From assembly GCA_902800925.1 (NCBI GenBank), contig CADCGD010000015.1:1-64000 (forward strand): a stretch of 64,000 bases of DNA, in the 5' to 3' direction. The notes beneath the pieces are model-generated. The model saw only the letters and a program-made list of their open reading frames with translations, searched no databases and was not told the origin of the DNA. Position numbers and translations under genes: made by a program. This stretch comes from an uncultured Bacteroidales bacterium (GTDB lineage: Bacteria; Bacteroidota; Bacteroidia; Bacteroidales; Bacteroidaceae). Below are positions 7,426-15,471 of the stretch, piece after piece (the stretch's first letter is position 1; each line of letters begins with the position of its first letter).

Positions 7426-9228
7426 ATGGAAGAATACATCGTATCAGCACGAAAATACCGCCCGACGTCGTTCGACACCGTGGTAGGTCAGCAGGCCCTG
7501 ACCACCACGCTGAAGAATGCCGTGAGCAGTGGTAAGCTGGCCCATGCCTACCTCTTTTGCGGACCGCGAGGAGTGGGTAAGACCACCTGTGCACGTATCT
7601 TTGCCAAGGCCATCAACTGTCTGACGCCCACTGCCGATGGTGAGGCCTGCGGACAGTGTGAGAGTTGTCAGGCATTCAATGAACAGCGCTCGTTCAACAT
7701 CTTCGAGCTCGATGCTGCGTCGAACAACAGCGTAGAGCATATCAAGACGCTGATGGAGCAGACGCGCATACCACCGCAGGTGGGCAAGTACAAGGTCTTC
7801 ATCATCGACGAGGTGCACATGCTGTCGACGGCAGCCTTCAACGCTTTCCTGAAGACGTTGGAAGAGCCACCCGCACACGTCATCTTCATCCTGGCGACCA
7901 CGGAGAAACACAAGATACTGCCCACCATCCTGAGCCGTTGTCAGATTTATGACTTCGAGCGCATGACAGTCCGTGACACCATCGACCACCTGAAGGAGGT
8001 TGCCCAGAAGGAGGGCATCACAGTGGAAGAAGAGGCGTTGGCCGTCATTGCCGAGAAGGCCGATGGCGGTATGCGTGATGCGTTGTCCATCTTCGACCAG
8101 GCAGCATCGTTCTGTCAGGGGAATATCACCTACCAGAAAGTCATCGAAGACCTGAACGTGCTGGACAGCGACAACTACTTCCGCATTGTGGACCTCGCCC
8201 TAGAGAACAAGGCGATGGACATCATGGTACTGCTGAACAGCGTCATCAACAAGGGGTTTGATGGAGGTCTGCTAATGCAGGGACTGGCCAAGCATGTACG
8301 CAACGTGCTGATGGCTCGCGACCCACAGACACTGCCTCTGTTGGAAGTCAGCGACCAACAGCGTGAGCGTTATCAGCAACAGGCACAGAAGTGCCAGATA
8401 CCGTTCCTCTATCAGGCCCTGCGACTCATCAACCAGTGTGACATCAACTATCGCCAGTCGAGCAACAAGCGTCTGCTGGTGGAGCTGACGCTGATAGAGA
8501 TAGCGCAGATTACCCAGCCTGACGAAGGCGTTGGCAGTGGGCGTAAGCCCAGAAGATTAAAATCCCTGTTTAAGCATCTGACACAATCCGCCCAGCCCCA
8601 GAAAGCAGCCCCGCAGGTAGCTGCTGCTGAGCGCATGGTGTCAACCCGGACTAGTGGTACTAGTTTAGCTAGTATTTCTAGTCCCACTAGTTCGTCTAGT
8701 ACCCCTACCCCTTCCAATGCGACTGCCCCCAAGCGCCCCATGCTGAAGTCAGGTGTCATCAATTCGTTCAAGAACGTGTTGCAGAAGGCACAACCCAAGA
8801 AGATGAACATCATCCCTGGCACCCTCGATGGCTCCGACCCCAATGGTGCTTCCAAGGATGAAGAACACGCTTTCACCCAGCAAGACCTGGAACTGCAATG
8901 GATGCTCATGTGCAACCGCATGCCTCAGAAGTTGAGTGGCATTGCCACGCGCATGAAGAACATGAATCCCATCATCACTGATTTCCCCAACGTGGAGGTG
9001 GCGGCCGACAACCAGATAGCACTAGACCAGTTGGAGCAGATCAAAGGTAGCATCGTGAGCACCCTGAAGCTTTATCTGCACAACAAGTCGATCACCCTCT
9101 CCCTACGACTAGCTGAGCACGAGGCGCAGATGCCCATCCTCTCACGTCGCGAGCAGTACGAGCTGATGGAAAAAGAAAATCCCTCAATCGGGAAATTGAG
9201 GGAACTCCTAAGTCTGGAGCTGGCGTAA
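7426..9228 (+). CDS. dnaX: DNA polymerase III gamma/tau subunit (clamp loader)
   Basis: This 600-residue AAA+ protein loads the sliding clamp and ties polymerase cores to the helicase. Visible are Walker A GPRGVGKTT (47-55), the zinc module Cys65/75/78/81, Walker B DEVH (128-131) and the SRC sensor motif (170-172). Domain III follows, then a low-complexity linker with a nonamer CTAGT array (about 409-426, Thr/Ser rich). The C-terminal tau-like part starts near 485. ATG 7426 is chosen because the -7 box ends at 7405. A hairpin covers the last codons. Confidence 0.95.
   Translation: MEEYIVSARKYRPTSFDTVVGQQALTTTLKNAVSSGKLAHAYLFCGPRGVGKTTCARIFAKAINCLTPTADGEACGQCESCQAFNEQRSFNIFELDAASNNSVEHIKTLMEQTRIPPQVGKYKVFIIDEVHMLSTAAFNAFLKTLEEPPAHVIFILATTEKHKILPTILSRCQIYDFERMTVRDTIDHLKEVAQKEGITVEEEALAVIAEKADGGMRDALSIFDQAASFCQGNITYQKVIEDLNVLDSDNYFRIVDLALENKAMDIMVLLNSVINKGFDGGLLMQGLAKHVRNVLMARDPQTLPLLEVSDQQRERYQQQAQKCQIPFLYQALRLINQCDINYRQSSNKRLLVELTLIEIAQITQPDEGVGSGRKPRRLKSLFKHLTQSAQPQKAAPQVAAAERMVSTRTSGTSLASISSPTSSSSTPTPSNATAPKRPMLKSGVINSFKNVLQKAQPKKMNIIPGTLDGSDPNGASKDEEHAFTQQDLELQWMLMCNRMPQKLSGIATRMKNMNPIITDFPNVEVAADNQIALDQLEQIKGSIVSTLKLYLHNKSITLSLRLAEHEAQMPILSRREQYELMEKENPSIGKLRELLSLELA
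8651..8704. repeat. In-frame nonamer array, CTAGT class
   Basis: Six units of 9 bases, each beginning CTAGT (CTAGTGGTA, CTAGTTTAG, CTAGTATTT and so on), lie in the dnaX linker. Because 9 is a multiple of 3 they add three residues per unit, mostly Ser and Thr. Confidence 0.85.
9180..9203. repeat. Hairpin in the last codons of dnaX
   Basis: Nine-base perfect arms TCCCTCAAT and ATTGAGGGA enclose a six-base loop inside the dnaX frame, 23 bases before the stop. No T-run follows, so it is not a standard intrinsic terminator. Confidence 0.6.
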
Positions 9229-9243
9229 CTTCTTACATCAGCC

Positions 9244-9267
9244 TTCTGACATCTGACATCATATCAG
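9244..9267. repeat. Short heptamer array, GACATCT class, between convergent genes
   Basis: About three 7-base units (GACATCT, GACATCA, TATCAGC) sit between the dnaX stop and the asnA stop. This is the weakest member of the set. Confidence 0.4.
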
Positions 9268-10296
9268 CGTCATTCCAAGTTTCTTACACTCCGTACGCAT
9301 GTCTTCAGGCCAGATAGAAGCCTGAATCTCACCGATGTGACCTTTGTGCAACAGCACCATGCAGAGACGACTCTGTCCGATACCACCACCTATGGACAGT
9401 GGCAACTCGTCGTTCAACAGCTTCTGGTGGAAATATAGTGTCTCACGTTCCTCTTTATTTTCTATTTTCAACTGGCGCAGCAGTGACTCCTTGTCCACAC
9501 GGATACCCATGGACGACAGTTCGAACGAGCGTCCCAGCACGGGATACCAGATGAGGATGTCACCGTTCAGTCCCAGCAGACCGTTCTCGCCCTCCGTCGA
9601 CCAGTCGTCATAGTCTGGTGCACGACCGTCGTGCTTCTCGCCATTCGACAGTTTGCCGCCGATACCTATTATAAATACAGCACCATACTTCTCGCAGATG
9701 GCATCCTCGCGCTCCTTGGGCGTCTTGTCAGGATACATCTGCAGCAGCTCCTCAGCATGGATGAAGTGAATCTCCTCAGGCAGGAAAGGCTTGATCTGCG
9801 GATAGGTCTCGCAGGTCAGATACTCCGTACGACGGATAGCCGCATAGATGCGTGTCACCACATTCTTCAAGAAGGCGATGGTGCGCTGTTCCTTGGTGAT
9901 GACAGCCTCCCAGTCCCACTGGTCCACATACAGCGAGTGGAGGTTGTCCAACTCCTCGTCCGCACGGATGGCGTTCATATCGGTATAGATGCCATAACCT
10001 GGCTCCACCCCGTATTCTGCCAGCGACAAACGCTTCCACTTAGCCAGCGAATGAACCACCTCAGCACGGGCGTCGCCCAGATCCTTGATAGGGAACGTCA
10101 CCGCACGCTCCACACCATTCAGGTCGTCGTTGATACCCAAGCCCTTAAGCACGAACAATGGTGCGGTAACACGGCGCAGGCGCAGTTCCGTAGACAGGTT
10201 CTGCTGGAAGAACTCCTTAATCATCTTAATACCCTGCTCCGTCTGTTTGGCGTCAAGCAGGGACTGATAGTCGATTGGTTTAATCAGTTGACTCAT
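9259..10296 (-). CDS. asnA: Aspartate-ammonia ligase
   Basis: This 345-residue protein is the ammonia-dependent asparagine synthetase, related to class II aminoacyl-tRNA synthetases, making asparagine from aspartate, ammonia and ATP. Diagnostic stretches include the N-terminal LDAKQTEQGIKMIKEFF, the acidic-substrate motif YTDMNAIRADEELDNLHSLY with VDQWDWE, and the C-terminal GGGIGQSRLCM, the class II motif 3. Length is normal for AsnA (about 330-345). A TACCTTTG box lies 49 bases upstream. It is convergent with dnaX. Confidence 0.95.
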   Translation of the reverse strand: MSQLIKPIDYQSLLDAKQTEQGIKMIKEFFQQNLSTELRLRRVTAPLFVLKGLGINDDLNGVERAVTFPIKDLGDARAEVVHSLAKWKRLSLAEYGVEPGYGIYTDMNAIRADEELDNLHSLYVDQWDWEAVITKEQRTIAFLKNVVTRIYAAIRRTEYLTCETYPQIKPFLPEEIHFIHAEELLQMYPDKTPKEREDAICEKYGAVFIIGIGGKLSNGEKHDGRAPDYDDWSTEGENGLLGLNGDILIWYPVLGRSFELSSMGIRVDKESLLRQLKIENKEERETLYFHQKLLNDELPLSIGGGIGQSRLCMVLLHKGHIGEIQASIWPEDMRTECKKLGMTLI

Positions 10297-10344
10297 CGAT
10301 ATAATTTACTATTTGAGTATTTACTATTTTACGATTTGCACATG

Positions 10345-10352
10345 CAAAGGTA
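10345..10352 (-). promoter_or_regulatory. -7 promoter box for asnA
   Basis: Minus-strand TACCTTTG, the most common -7 variant in this window, 49 bases before the asnA ATG. Confidence 0.6.
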
Positions 10353-10527
10353 CTACTTTTTGTTTGAATTGCAAGCAAAAAGCCCGATTATTTTTGCAAA
10401 ACGTTAGCAATTCTTGATTTTCACCAACAATCTGCATACATACGGTATCATAAAACACTTCTGCTGGAAGAAAGAAATTTCTATTCATGTCCATAATTTC
10501 TTTCAAAAACAAGTTGATTGTCAATTA

Positions 10528-10569
10528 AAATATGTACCTTTGCAAACAATTTCGCAAAGGTACATATTT
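10528..10569. promoter_or_regulatory. Perfect 16-bp palindrome holding the tRNA-Arg promoter
   Basis: Arms AAATATGTACCTTTGC (10528-10543) and its exact complement (10554-10569) flank a 10-base loop. Each arm carries a TACCTTTG -7 box, so boxes face both ways. Only the rightward one has a TTG (10514-10516) at a suitable -33 distance. Transcription from it would start just before the tRNA. The symmetry could also be an operator. Confidence 0.65.
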
Positions 10570-10572
10570 GCA

Positions 10573-10646
10573 GGTCCCGTAGCTTAGCTGAATAGAGCGT
10601 CAGATTCCGGTTCTGAAGGTCTTGGGTTTGAATCCCAACGGGATCA
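10573..10646 (+). tRNA. tRNA-Arg (anticodon CCG)
   Basis: The 74-base sequence folds as a cloverleaf: acceptor stem GGTCCCG with CGGGATC (one G-T pair), anticodon stem TCAGA/TCTGA around loop TTCCGGT (anticodon CCG), T stem TTGGG/CCCAA with loop TTTGAAT, and discriminator A at 10646. CCA is not encoded. It reads Arg codon CGG. Confidence 0.95.
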
Positions 10647-10662
10647 CAAACAGAAAACTTTT

Positions 10663-11592
10663 TTAGATTGGCAGCGTCAGTACAAAACGAGAGCCAGGGC
10701 CTTCGTAGGTGGTGTCGAGAACGACGTCACCCTCTAGGCGACGGGCAATACTGCGCGCTACGGTAAGTCCGATGCCCTGTCCGTCGAAGAACTGGTTCAG
10801 CTTGACGTAAGGCTCGAAGATGTGCTCCTGTTCAGGCTCCTCGATGCCTGCGCCTGTATCCTCTACGGTATAGATAGCCTGCATCTTCTCCATGTCGACG
10901 GCTACCTTCAGCGTTACAGAGCCCTCAGTGGTGAACTTCAGGGCGTTGTCCAGCAGATGGGTCAGCGCGCGCACAGCCTTCACCAGATTGGTAGAAAGCA
11001 TGGTGGCGGCAGCTACTGGGTCAACCTGTTTCTCGAATTTCAGATAACTGATATTGTCGACACCAGAGGCAGCGATAGCCTCGTCGGCCACCTGGGATAC
11101 CAGGATGTTGTCAGTACGACCAATAGCCTTCTGACCCTCCACGTCGTCCATATCACTAATCTTACCAATCAGCGCAGCGAGTTTGTTGTTGGCAGTCTGC
11201 TTGGCAATCTCACGCATGCTGGCAAGAGCCTGGTCGATGACCTCGCCAGACTTCAGGGCATGCTGCTGCAGATGGTCACACTGCTCCTGCAGGGCATTGC
11301 AACGCTTCTCCAGAGCCTCGTTGATCTGTTTGTTCTTCTGTTGCTCCTCTTCCATCTTGTCGAAGGCCAGCAATGCCTGTTCGTAGCCCTCTCCTACACT
11401 ATCGAAATTCTTCTCCAGTGCGCGATAGTCATCGAGCAGCTTCTGCTGTTCGTCGACACGCTGCTGATAGTCCTTCAGCAGCTGCTCTTGTTCCCCTGCC
11501 TGTTTGCGGCTGGCCTTTATCTGGAAATAAAGCGCTATACCCAGACAAGCAGTAATAGCCAGAACAATTAATAATGCTGTTAACATAGGCAA
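10663..11592 (-). CDS. Membrane HATPase protein resembling a sensor kinase but lacking the phospho-acceptor His
   Basis: The 309-residue protein has one N-terminal membrane helix (4-24), a long coiled coil (30-125), then a kinase-type ATPase domain: N box LTHLLDNALKF, G1 DTGAGI, F-box-like HIFEPYVKLNQ and G2 GQGIGLTVARS. In the expected dimerisation region (about 110-160) no H-box is visible; the sequence is SMREIAKQTANNKLAALIGKIS. It is two bases after the STAS gene and closes a partner-switching operon, so it may act within that system or on an unlinked response regulator. The role is an inference. Confidence 0.75.
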   Translation of the reverse strand: MPMLTALLIVLAITACLGIALYFQIKASRKQAGEQEQLLKDYQQRVDEQQKLLDDYRALEKNFDSVGEGYEQALLAFDKMEEEQQKNKQINEALEKRCNALQEQCDHLQQHALKSGEVIDQALASMREIAKQTANNKLAALIGKISDMDDVEGQKAIGRTDNILVSQVADEAIAASGVDNISYLKFEKQVDPVAAATMLSTNLVKAVRALTHLLDNALKFTTEGSVTLKVAVDMEKMQAIYTVEDTGAGIEEPEQEHIFEPYVKLNQFFDGQGIGLTVARSIARRLEGDVVLDTTYEGPGSRFVLTLPI

Positions 11593-11594
11593 AC

Positions 11595-11906
11595 TTATTC
11601 TGCTTTCTTCTCAACCTTCATGAACTTGGTGAAGCCTGTCATAGCCAGCACCTTGTAGATCTCAGGATTCACATTGGTCATCTTGAACTGACCCTTCTGC
11701 TGCATGACGGTACGCATGGTCTTCTGAATGATACGGAGACCAGAAGATGCCATGTAGTTCAGGTCAGAGCAGTCCATCTCCAAATCCACACCACCGTCCA
11801 CGAGTGCGGGCTGGATGTCCTGTTCAAACTGAGGGGCATTCATAGTGTCGATACGCTCACCTGTCTTAATGATGGTCTTACCACCGTCTTTGATAATCTG
11901 TGTCAT
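11595..11906 (-). CDS. STAS-domain anti-anti-sigma-type protein
   Basis: A single STAS domain of 103 residues (RsbV/SpoIIAA type). Such proteins bind and inhibit an RsbW-like kinase when unphosphorylated and release it when phosphorylated on a conserved serine; here the candidate is in YMASSGLRII (about 51-60). It follows the RsbW-like gene by 13 bases, the classic pairing. Bacteroidetes lack SigB, so the final target is unknown. Confidence 0.9.
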   Translation of the reverse strand: MTQIIKDGGKTIIKTGERIDTMNAPQFEQDIQPALVDGGVDLEMDCSDLNYMASSGLRIIQKTMRTVMQQKGQFKMTNVNPEIYKVLAMTGFTKFMKVEKKAE

Positions 11907-11919
11907 AGTTGTAATTATT

Positions 11920-12333
11920 TTAATTGTTGATTTCTTTTTTCATTGTTAGTAGGTTCTTACCCTCCAAGCGCTGGTAGGTGACCTTGTTCATGATGTTCTT
12001 GACAATGTAGATGCCCATGCCGCCAATCTCACGGTCTATGGGGTTCACATTAGGATCAGCATCCTCTTTTTGAGTAGGGTCGAACTCTTTTCCCTGATCG
12101 CTGAGGATGAACGTCAGTTCCTTGCCGTCGCTCTCTGCCACCAGTTCAATATCGGCCGTCTTATTTTCAGGATACGCATAGAAGATGACGTTCGACACCA
12201 TCTCCTCCATTACCAGGTTCAGGTTCATCTGCAGCTCCATGCCAAGCCCCAGTTCCTCGCCGATTTCCGCGACGAACTGATTGACACGCTCCAGCTCCCC
12301 TATCTGGTTTTTCAGTTTTAGTTCCTTTCTCAT
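11920..12333 (-). CDS. RsbW-like anti-sigma/serine kinase
   Basis: A 137-residue GHKL ATPase of the RsbW/SpoIIAB type. It shows the N box EEMVSNVIFYAY, the nucleotide motif DQGKEFDP and the G2 loop GGMGIYIVKNIM. Family members phosphorylate their STAS partner and sequester a target, often a sigma factor. It sits between the phosphatase and the STAS genes, so all three core partner-switching parts are consecutive. The target cannot be told from sequence. Confidence 0.9.
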   Translation of the reverse strand: MRKELKLKNQIGELERVNQFVAEIGEELGLGMELQMNLNLVMEEMVSNVIFYAYPENKTADIELVAESDGKELTFILSDQGKEFDPTQKEDADPNVNPIDREIGGMGIYIVKNIMNKVTYQRLEGKNLLTMKKEINN

Positions 12334-12376
12334 AAGCTATGCAGTTTTAGTTATCTTCTTAACTTCCTTAACTTCT

Positions 12377-14467
12377 CTAACCTCTCAACACCTTCACGCA
12401 CAACATGGTGAGGTCGTCGTTAGGCTCAGCACCATCGCGGTGGATCTCTACCTGTTCACGCAACATCTCGACCGTCTGCTGTGACGACTCGAAAGGTGTG
12501 GTCTGTAGGATTTCCAGCAACCGCTCATCGGTGAACTGCTCTTGCTGACGGTTCTCAGCCTCGTTGAGTCCGTCGGTATAGACGAACAGCGGACGATTGG
12601 TGATATCTTGTATCTCCTCGCCAACATATTCCAAACCTGGCCATAGGCCGATAGGAGCATTAGGTTCCATCTCGATAAAGTCGGCAGTGCCATCGCCCAA
12701 TAATACAGGAGGATTGTGGCCTGCATTACAAAAGTCGAGATGACCGGTCTGCAAATCTACCAAACCCACGAACATGGTTACAAACATACCCGTCTCGTTG
12801 TCTTCACCAGAGAGGGCATCGTTCAGATGGGTGCATATCTCGGCAGGCATCATCTGCTGCTTAGCCAAGGTGAGGAAGAGGCGTGTAGCCTGTGCCATGA
12901 ACAATGAGGCTGGCACACCCTTGCCGCTGACATCTCCCAAAGCGAAGTAGAGCTTGTCGGACTGACCTTCTTCTTTAGCAGGAACGAGCAGATAGCCGTA
13001 CAGGTCGCCACCAACCTCCTTGGCAGGCGTCATCGAGGCATAGAGGTCCACATCGTCGCGCTGCGGGAAGGTGTGGGGTACCATACCCATCTGAATATTT
13101 CGGGCAATACGCAGGTCACTCTCAATACGCTCCTTGGCGGTGGTCGTTTCCTCCAACTGGTCGTAGGCCACAAGCAGTTCGTTGTGTGCCTTCTTCAGAC
13201 GGCGGGCGGCAATCATTCGGAAGATGAGGAAGATGACCAGCGCCACCACCACTATACCTATTATTATTAAGGTATTGCGGAACTGTGCCTTCGCCTGGGC
13301 CATCTTCAGTTCGTCTACCTGAAAGATGGTGTTCATTTCGTTCAGCTGGTTGCGCGTCTCCACACCGCTGACGGAGTCTTTCACCTGTATCAGGTTCTTG
13401 AAGACCGACACGGCATCCTGGTAACGTCCCAACGCTTCCAGTATTTCACCACGCTGGGTGAGCACGGGTACCAGCATCGCCATATCAGAGTTGTCCGCCA
13501 ACTGGTAACGGCGAGTGTTCAGCTCCAGTGCCATATGGTAGTCCTTGCGCAATAAGTGGAGCTTGGCTTTATAGTAGAGCCACGACTGGCCCACATAATC
13601 TTCCTCAGATGGAATGCGACGATGCACCTCGTTGAGAATCTTCTCAGCCTCATCGAGTTGGTTAAGTCCCAGAGCGGCCTGTGCACAAGCCACATAGTAG
13701 TACGACTCCAGCACATTACGCACAAATTGAGGAAGGGGGTTCCCTTTGGCTTCTTTCTCAGCAAAGTAGGCATCCAAGAACGCCTTCCACTCTACTGTCA
13801 GCTTCTGGAGTTTCTCATATTCCCTCATCTCGTCCAACTCGTCGCCCAGATAGGAATACAGGTCGGCAATGGTTGACGGTTTATCTTCTACTTTGAGTAG
13901 CAGATCGATGCCCTTGCGGTAGGACGACACACTCTCCTGACGATTGTGCATGTTCGAATAGACATTACCCATCATGTAATAGGCAATACCCATACCATAC
14001 TTATTATCACGCTCCTTGGCATCGTCGAACATGGTCTGCACCTCGCGCAACGCCATGTTATACTTACCACTGAACACATAGGTATTGCAAAGGTGCATCC
14101 AGACTTCATAGTACTTGTTCCACGTTTGCAGAGCTTTCAGTCTTTCAAGCGTCTGCGGTGCATACTTGTAGACGGAGTCTGTCAAGTCGTAGTTATAAAA
14201 GAAAGTGACACGCTCAACCAGTGCCAGCGCCAGAGTATCGTTTTCATGCTGGCGGTCCAACTCGTTGATATAGTCGTTCAAGCAGCGTTGCATGTACTGC
14301 AGGTCACTCCCACTCTGACTGAGACGATAGAGCTTTTGATAAGCATGCAGGCGAGCCCTGCCATGCAACGACGGTAAGCGCTGACGCAGCGAGTCGGCCA
14401 AGTCAGCATGGACAGCCAACAGGCCTCCCAGCCAACAGCATACCAACAACAGCGCTCTTCTCATCAT
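12377..14467 (-). CDS. TPR-containing SpoIIE/RsbU-type protein phosphatase
   Basis: A 696-residue signalling protein: signal peptide (1-21), a periplasmic region of tetratricopeptide-like helices (about 30-390), one membrane helix (about 400-420, IIIGIVVVALVIFLIF), a coiled coil ending ARNIQMGMVP, and a C-terminal PP2C/SpoIIE domain with metal-site motifs EVGGDLYG, LGDVSGKGVPASLF, CNAGHNPP and YTDGLNEA. It should dephosphorylate the STAS protein encoded two genes on, turning a periplasmic or envelope cue into release of the RsbW partner. It starts 28 bases after dapA, so transcription from the dapA promoter is likely. Confidence 0.9.
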   Translation of the reverse strand: MMRRALLLVCCWLGGLLAVHADLADSLRQRLPSLHGRARLHAYQKLYRLSQSGSDLQYMQRCLNDYINELDRQHENDTLALALVERVTFFYNYDLTDSVYKYAPQTLERLKALQTWNKYYEVWMHLCNTYVFSGKYNMALREVQTMFDDAKERDNKYGMGIAYYMMGNVYSNMHNRQESVSSYRKGIDLLLKVEDKPSTIADLYSYLGDELDEMREYEKLQKLTVEWKAFLDAYFAEKEAKGNPLPQFVRNVLESYYYVACAQAALGLNQLDEAEKILNEVHRRIPSEEDYVGQSWLYYKAKLHLLRKDYHMALELNTRRYQLADNSDMAMLVPVLTQRGEILEALGRYQDAVSVFKNLIQVKDSVSGVETRNQLNEMNTIFQVDELKMAQAKAQFRNTLIIIGIVVVALVIFLIFRMIAARRLKKAHNELLVAYDQLEETTTAKERIESDLRIARNIQMGMVPHTFPQRDDVDLYASMTPAKEVGGDLYGYLLVPAKEEGQSDKLYFALGDVSGKGVPASLFMAQATRLFLTLAKQQMMPAEICTHLNDALSGEDNETGMFVTMFVGLVDLQTGHLDFCNAGHNPPVLLGDGTADFIEMEPNAPIGLWPGLEYVGEEIQDITNRPLFVYTDGLNEAENRQQEQFTDERLLEILQTTPFESSQQTVEMLREQVEIHRDGAEPNDDLTMLCVKVLRG

Positions 14468-14495
14468 ATTGTCATCAAAAGAAGGGGATGTATTA

Positions 14496-15383
14496 TCAAA
14501 TCTTCAGTTCCTTCATGATCTCACTCATGCGCTGCAGGGTGCTGATACGTGTCGGCACCAGTGGCAGACGCAGGATGTTCTCGATAAATCCCATTTCATG
14601 AAGCATGGCCTTCACACCAGCAGGGTTGCCATCGACAAAGAGCAGCGAGAAAAGGTCCTGGAAACGATGGTGAATCTTGCGGGCACCGTCGTATTCGCCA
14701 CGCATCTGCAGACGAATCATCTTTGAGAACTCGCGAGGCAGGGCATTACCAATGACGCTGATAGCACCTACGGCACCACAGCTGACCATCGGGAATGTCA
14801 GGGCATCGTCACCAGAGAGCACATCAAAGTCAGATGGCCCGTTCTTGATAATCTCGTCGACCTGTTCCAGATTGCCGGAGGCCTCCTTGATGGCCACGAT
14901 ATTCGGACAGTCGTAAGCCAGACGCACCGATGTTGCAGCAGTCATGTTGACACCTGTACGACCAGGAACGTTATACAAGACCACGGGCAGCTTGGTGGCT
15001 GCCGCAATGGTCTTGAAATGCTGATAGAGTCCTTCCTGCGAAGGTTTGTTATAATACGGGCAGACGCTTAGGATGCCATCAACACCCCGGAAGTCGCCCG
15101 TCTGCAATTCATGAACGATAGCTGCGGTATTGTTGCCGCCACATCCCATAAGAATAGGTACGCGACCACCCACCAAGTCAACAATGAGGTCCTTGATCTT
15201 CTGTTTTTCTTCAGCCGTCAACGTGGGTGTCTCACCAGTTGTTGCCAGAATACAGAAGAAGTCTGCTCCGTTATTCAGTTGATACTCTACGAGGCGGATC
15301 AGCGACTTGTAATCCACCGACCCGTCCTCTAGAAAGGGGGTTATCAACGCAATACCTAATCCTTTGAAGATGTTATGTGCCAT
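14496..15383 (-). CDS. dapA: 4-hydroxy-tetrahydrodipicolinate synthase
   Basis: This aldolase (295 residues) condenses pyruvate with aspartate semialdehyde, the first committed step to diaminopimelate and lysine. The Schiff-base lysine is K166 in VAIKEASG, the catalytic tyrosine Y137 in YNVPGRTG, and the TT pair is at 48-49. Length is standard. It is first in the leftward operon that continues into the partner-switching module, with a -7 box at 15415-15422. Confidence 0.96.
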   Translation of the reverse strand: MAHNIFKGLGIALITPFLEDGSVDYKSLIRLVEYQLNNGADFFCILATTGETPTLTAEEKQKIKDLIVDLVGGRVPILMGCGGNNTAAIVHELQTGDFRGVDGILSVCPYYNKPSQEGLYQHFKTIAAATKLPVVLYNVPGRTGVNMTAATSVRLAYDCPNIVAIKEASGNLEQVDEIIKNGPSDFDVLSGDDALTFPMVSCGAVGAISVIGNALPREFSKMIRLQMRGEYDGARKIHHRFQDLFSLLFVDGNPAGVKAMLHEMGFIENILRLPLVPTRISTLQRMSEIMKELKI

Positions 15384-15414
15384 AAATATTCTTAAATTCT
15401 TGTCTTTGCGGCTG

Positions 15415-15422
15415 CAAAATTA
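15415..15422 (-). promoter_or_regulatory. -7 promoter box for dapA and the partner-switching operon
   Basis: Minus-strand TAATTTTG, 31 bases before the dapA start. No other TAnnTTTG box was noticed at the downstream signalling genes. Confidence 0.55.
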
Positions 15423-15471
15423 CATAATTTAATTGTAAAACGTTAAAGAATTGCCTAAAAAAGTTTCATTT

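Noticed and set aside
10324-10524. 66-codon leftward frame between asnA and the tRNA palindrome
   Set aside because: It overlaps the asnA promoter box and shows no signal peptide or family features; the -7 box of the palindrome's right arm could serve it but lacks a -33 element.
12341-12386. Another heptamer array after the RsbW-like gene
   Set aside because: CTTAAC/CTAACC units are present but spacing is 8-9 bases and irregular, so it was not counted with the 7-bp set.
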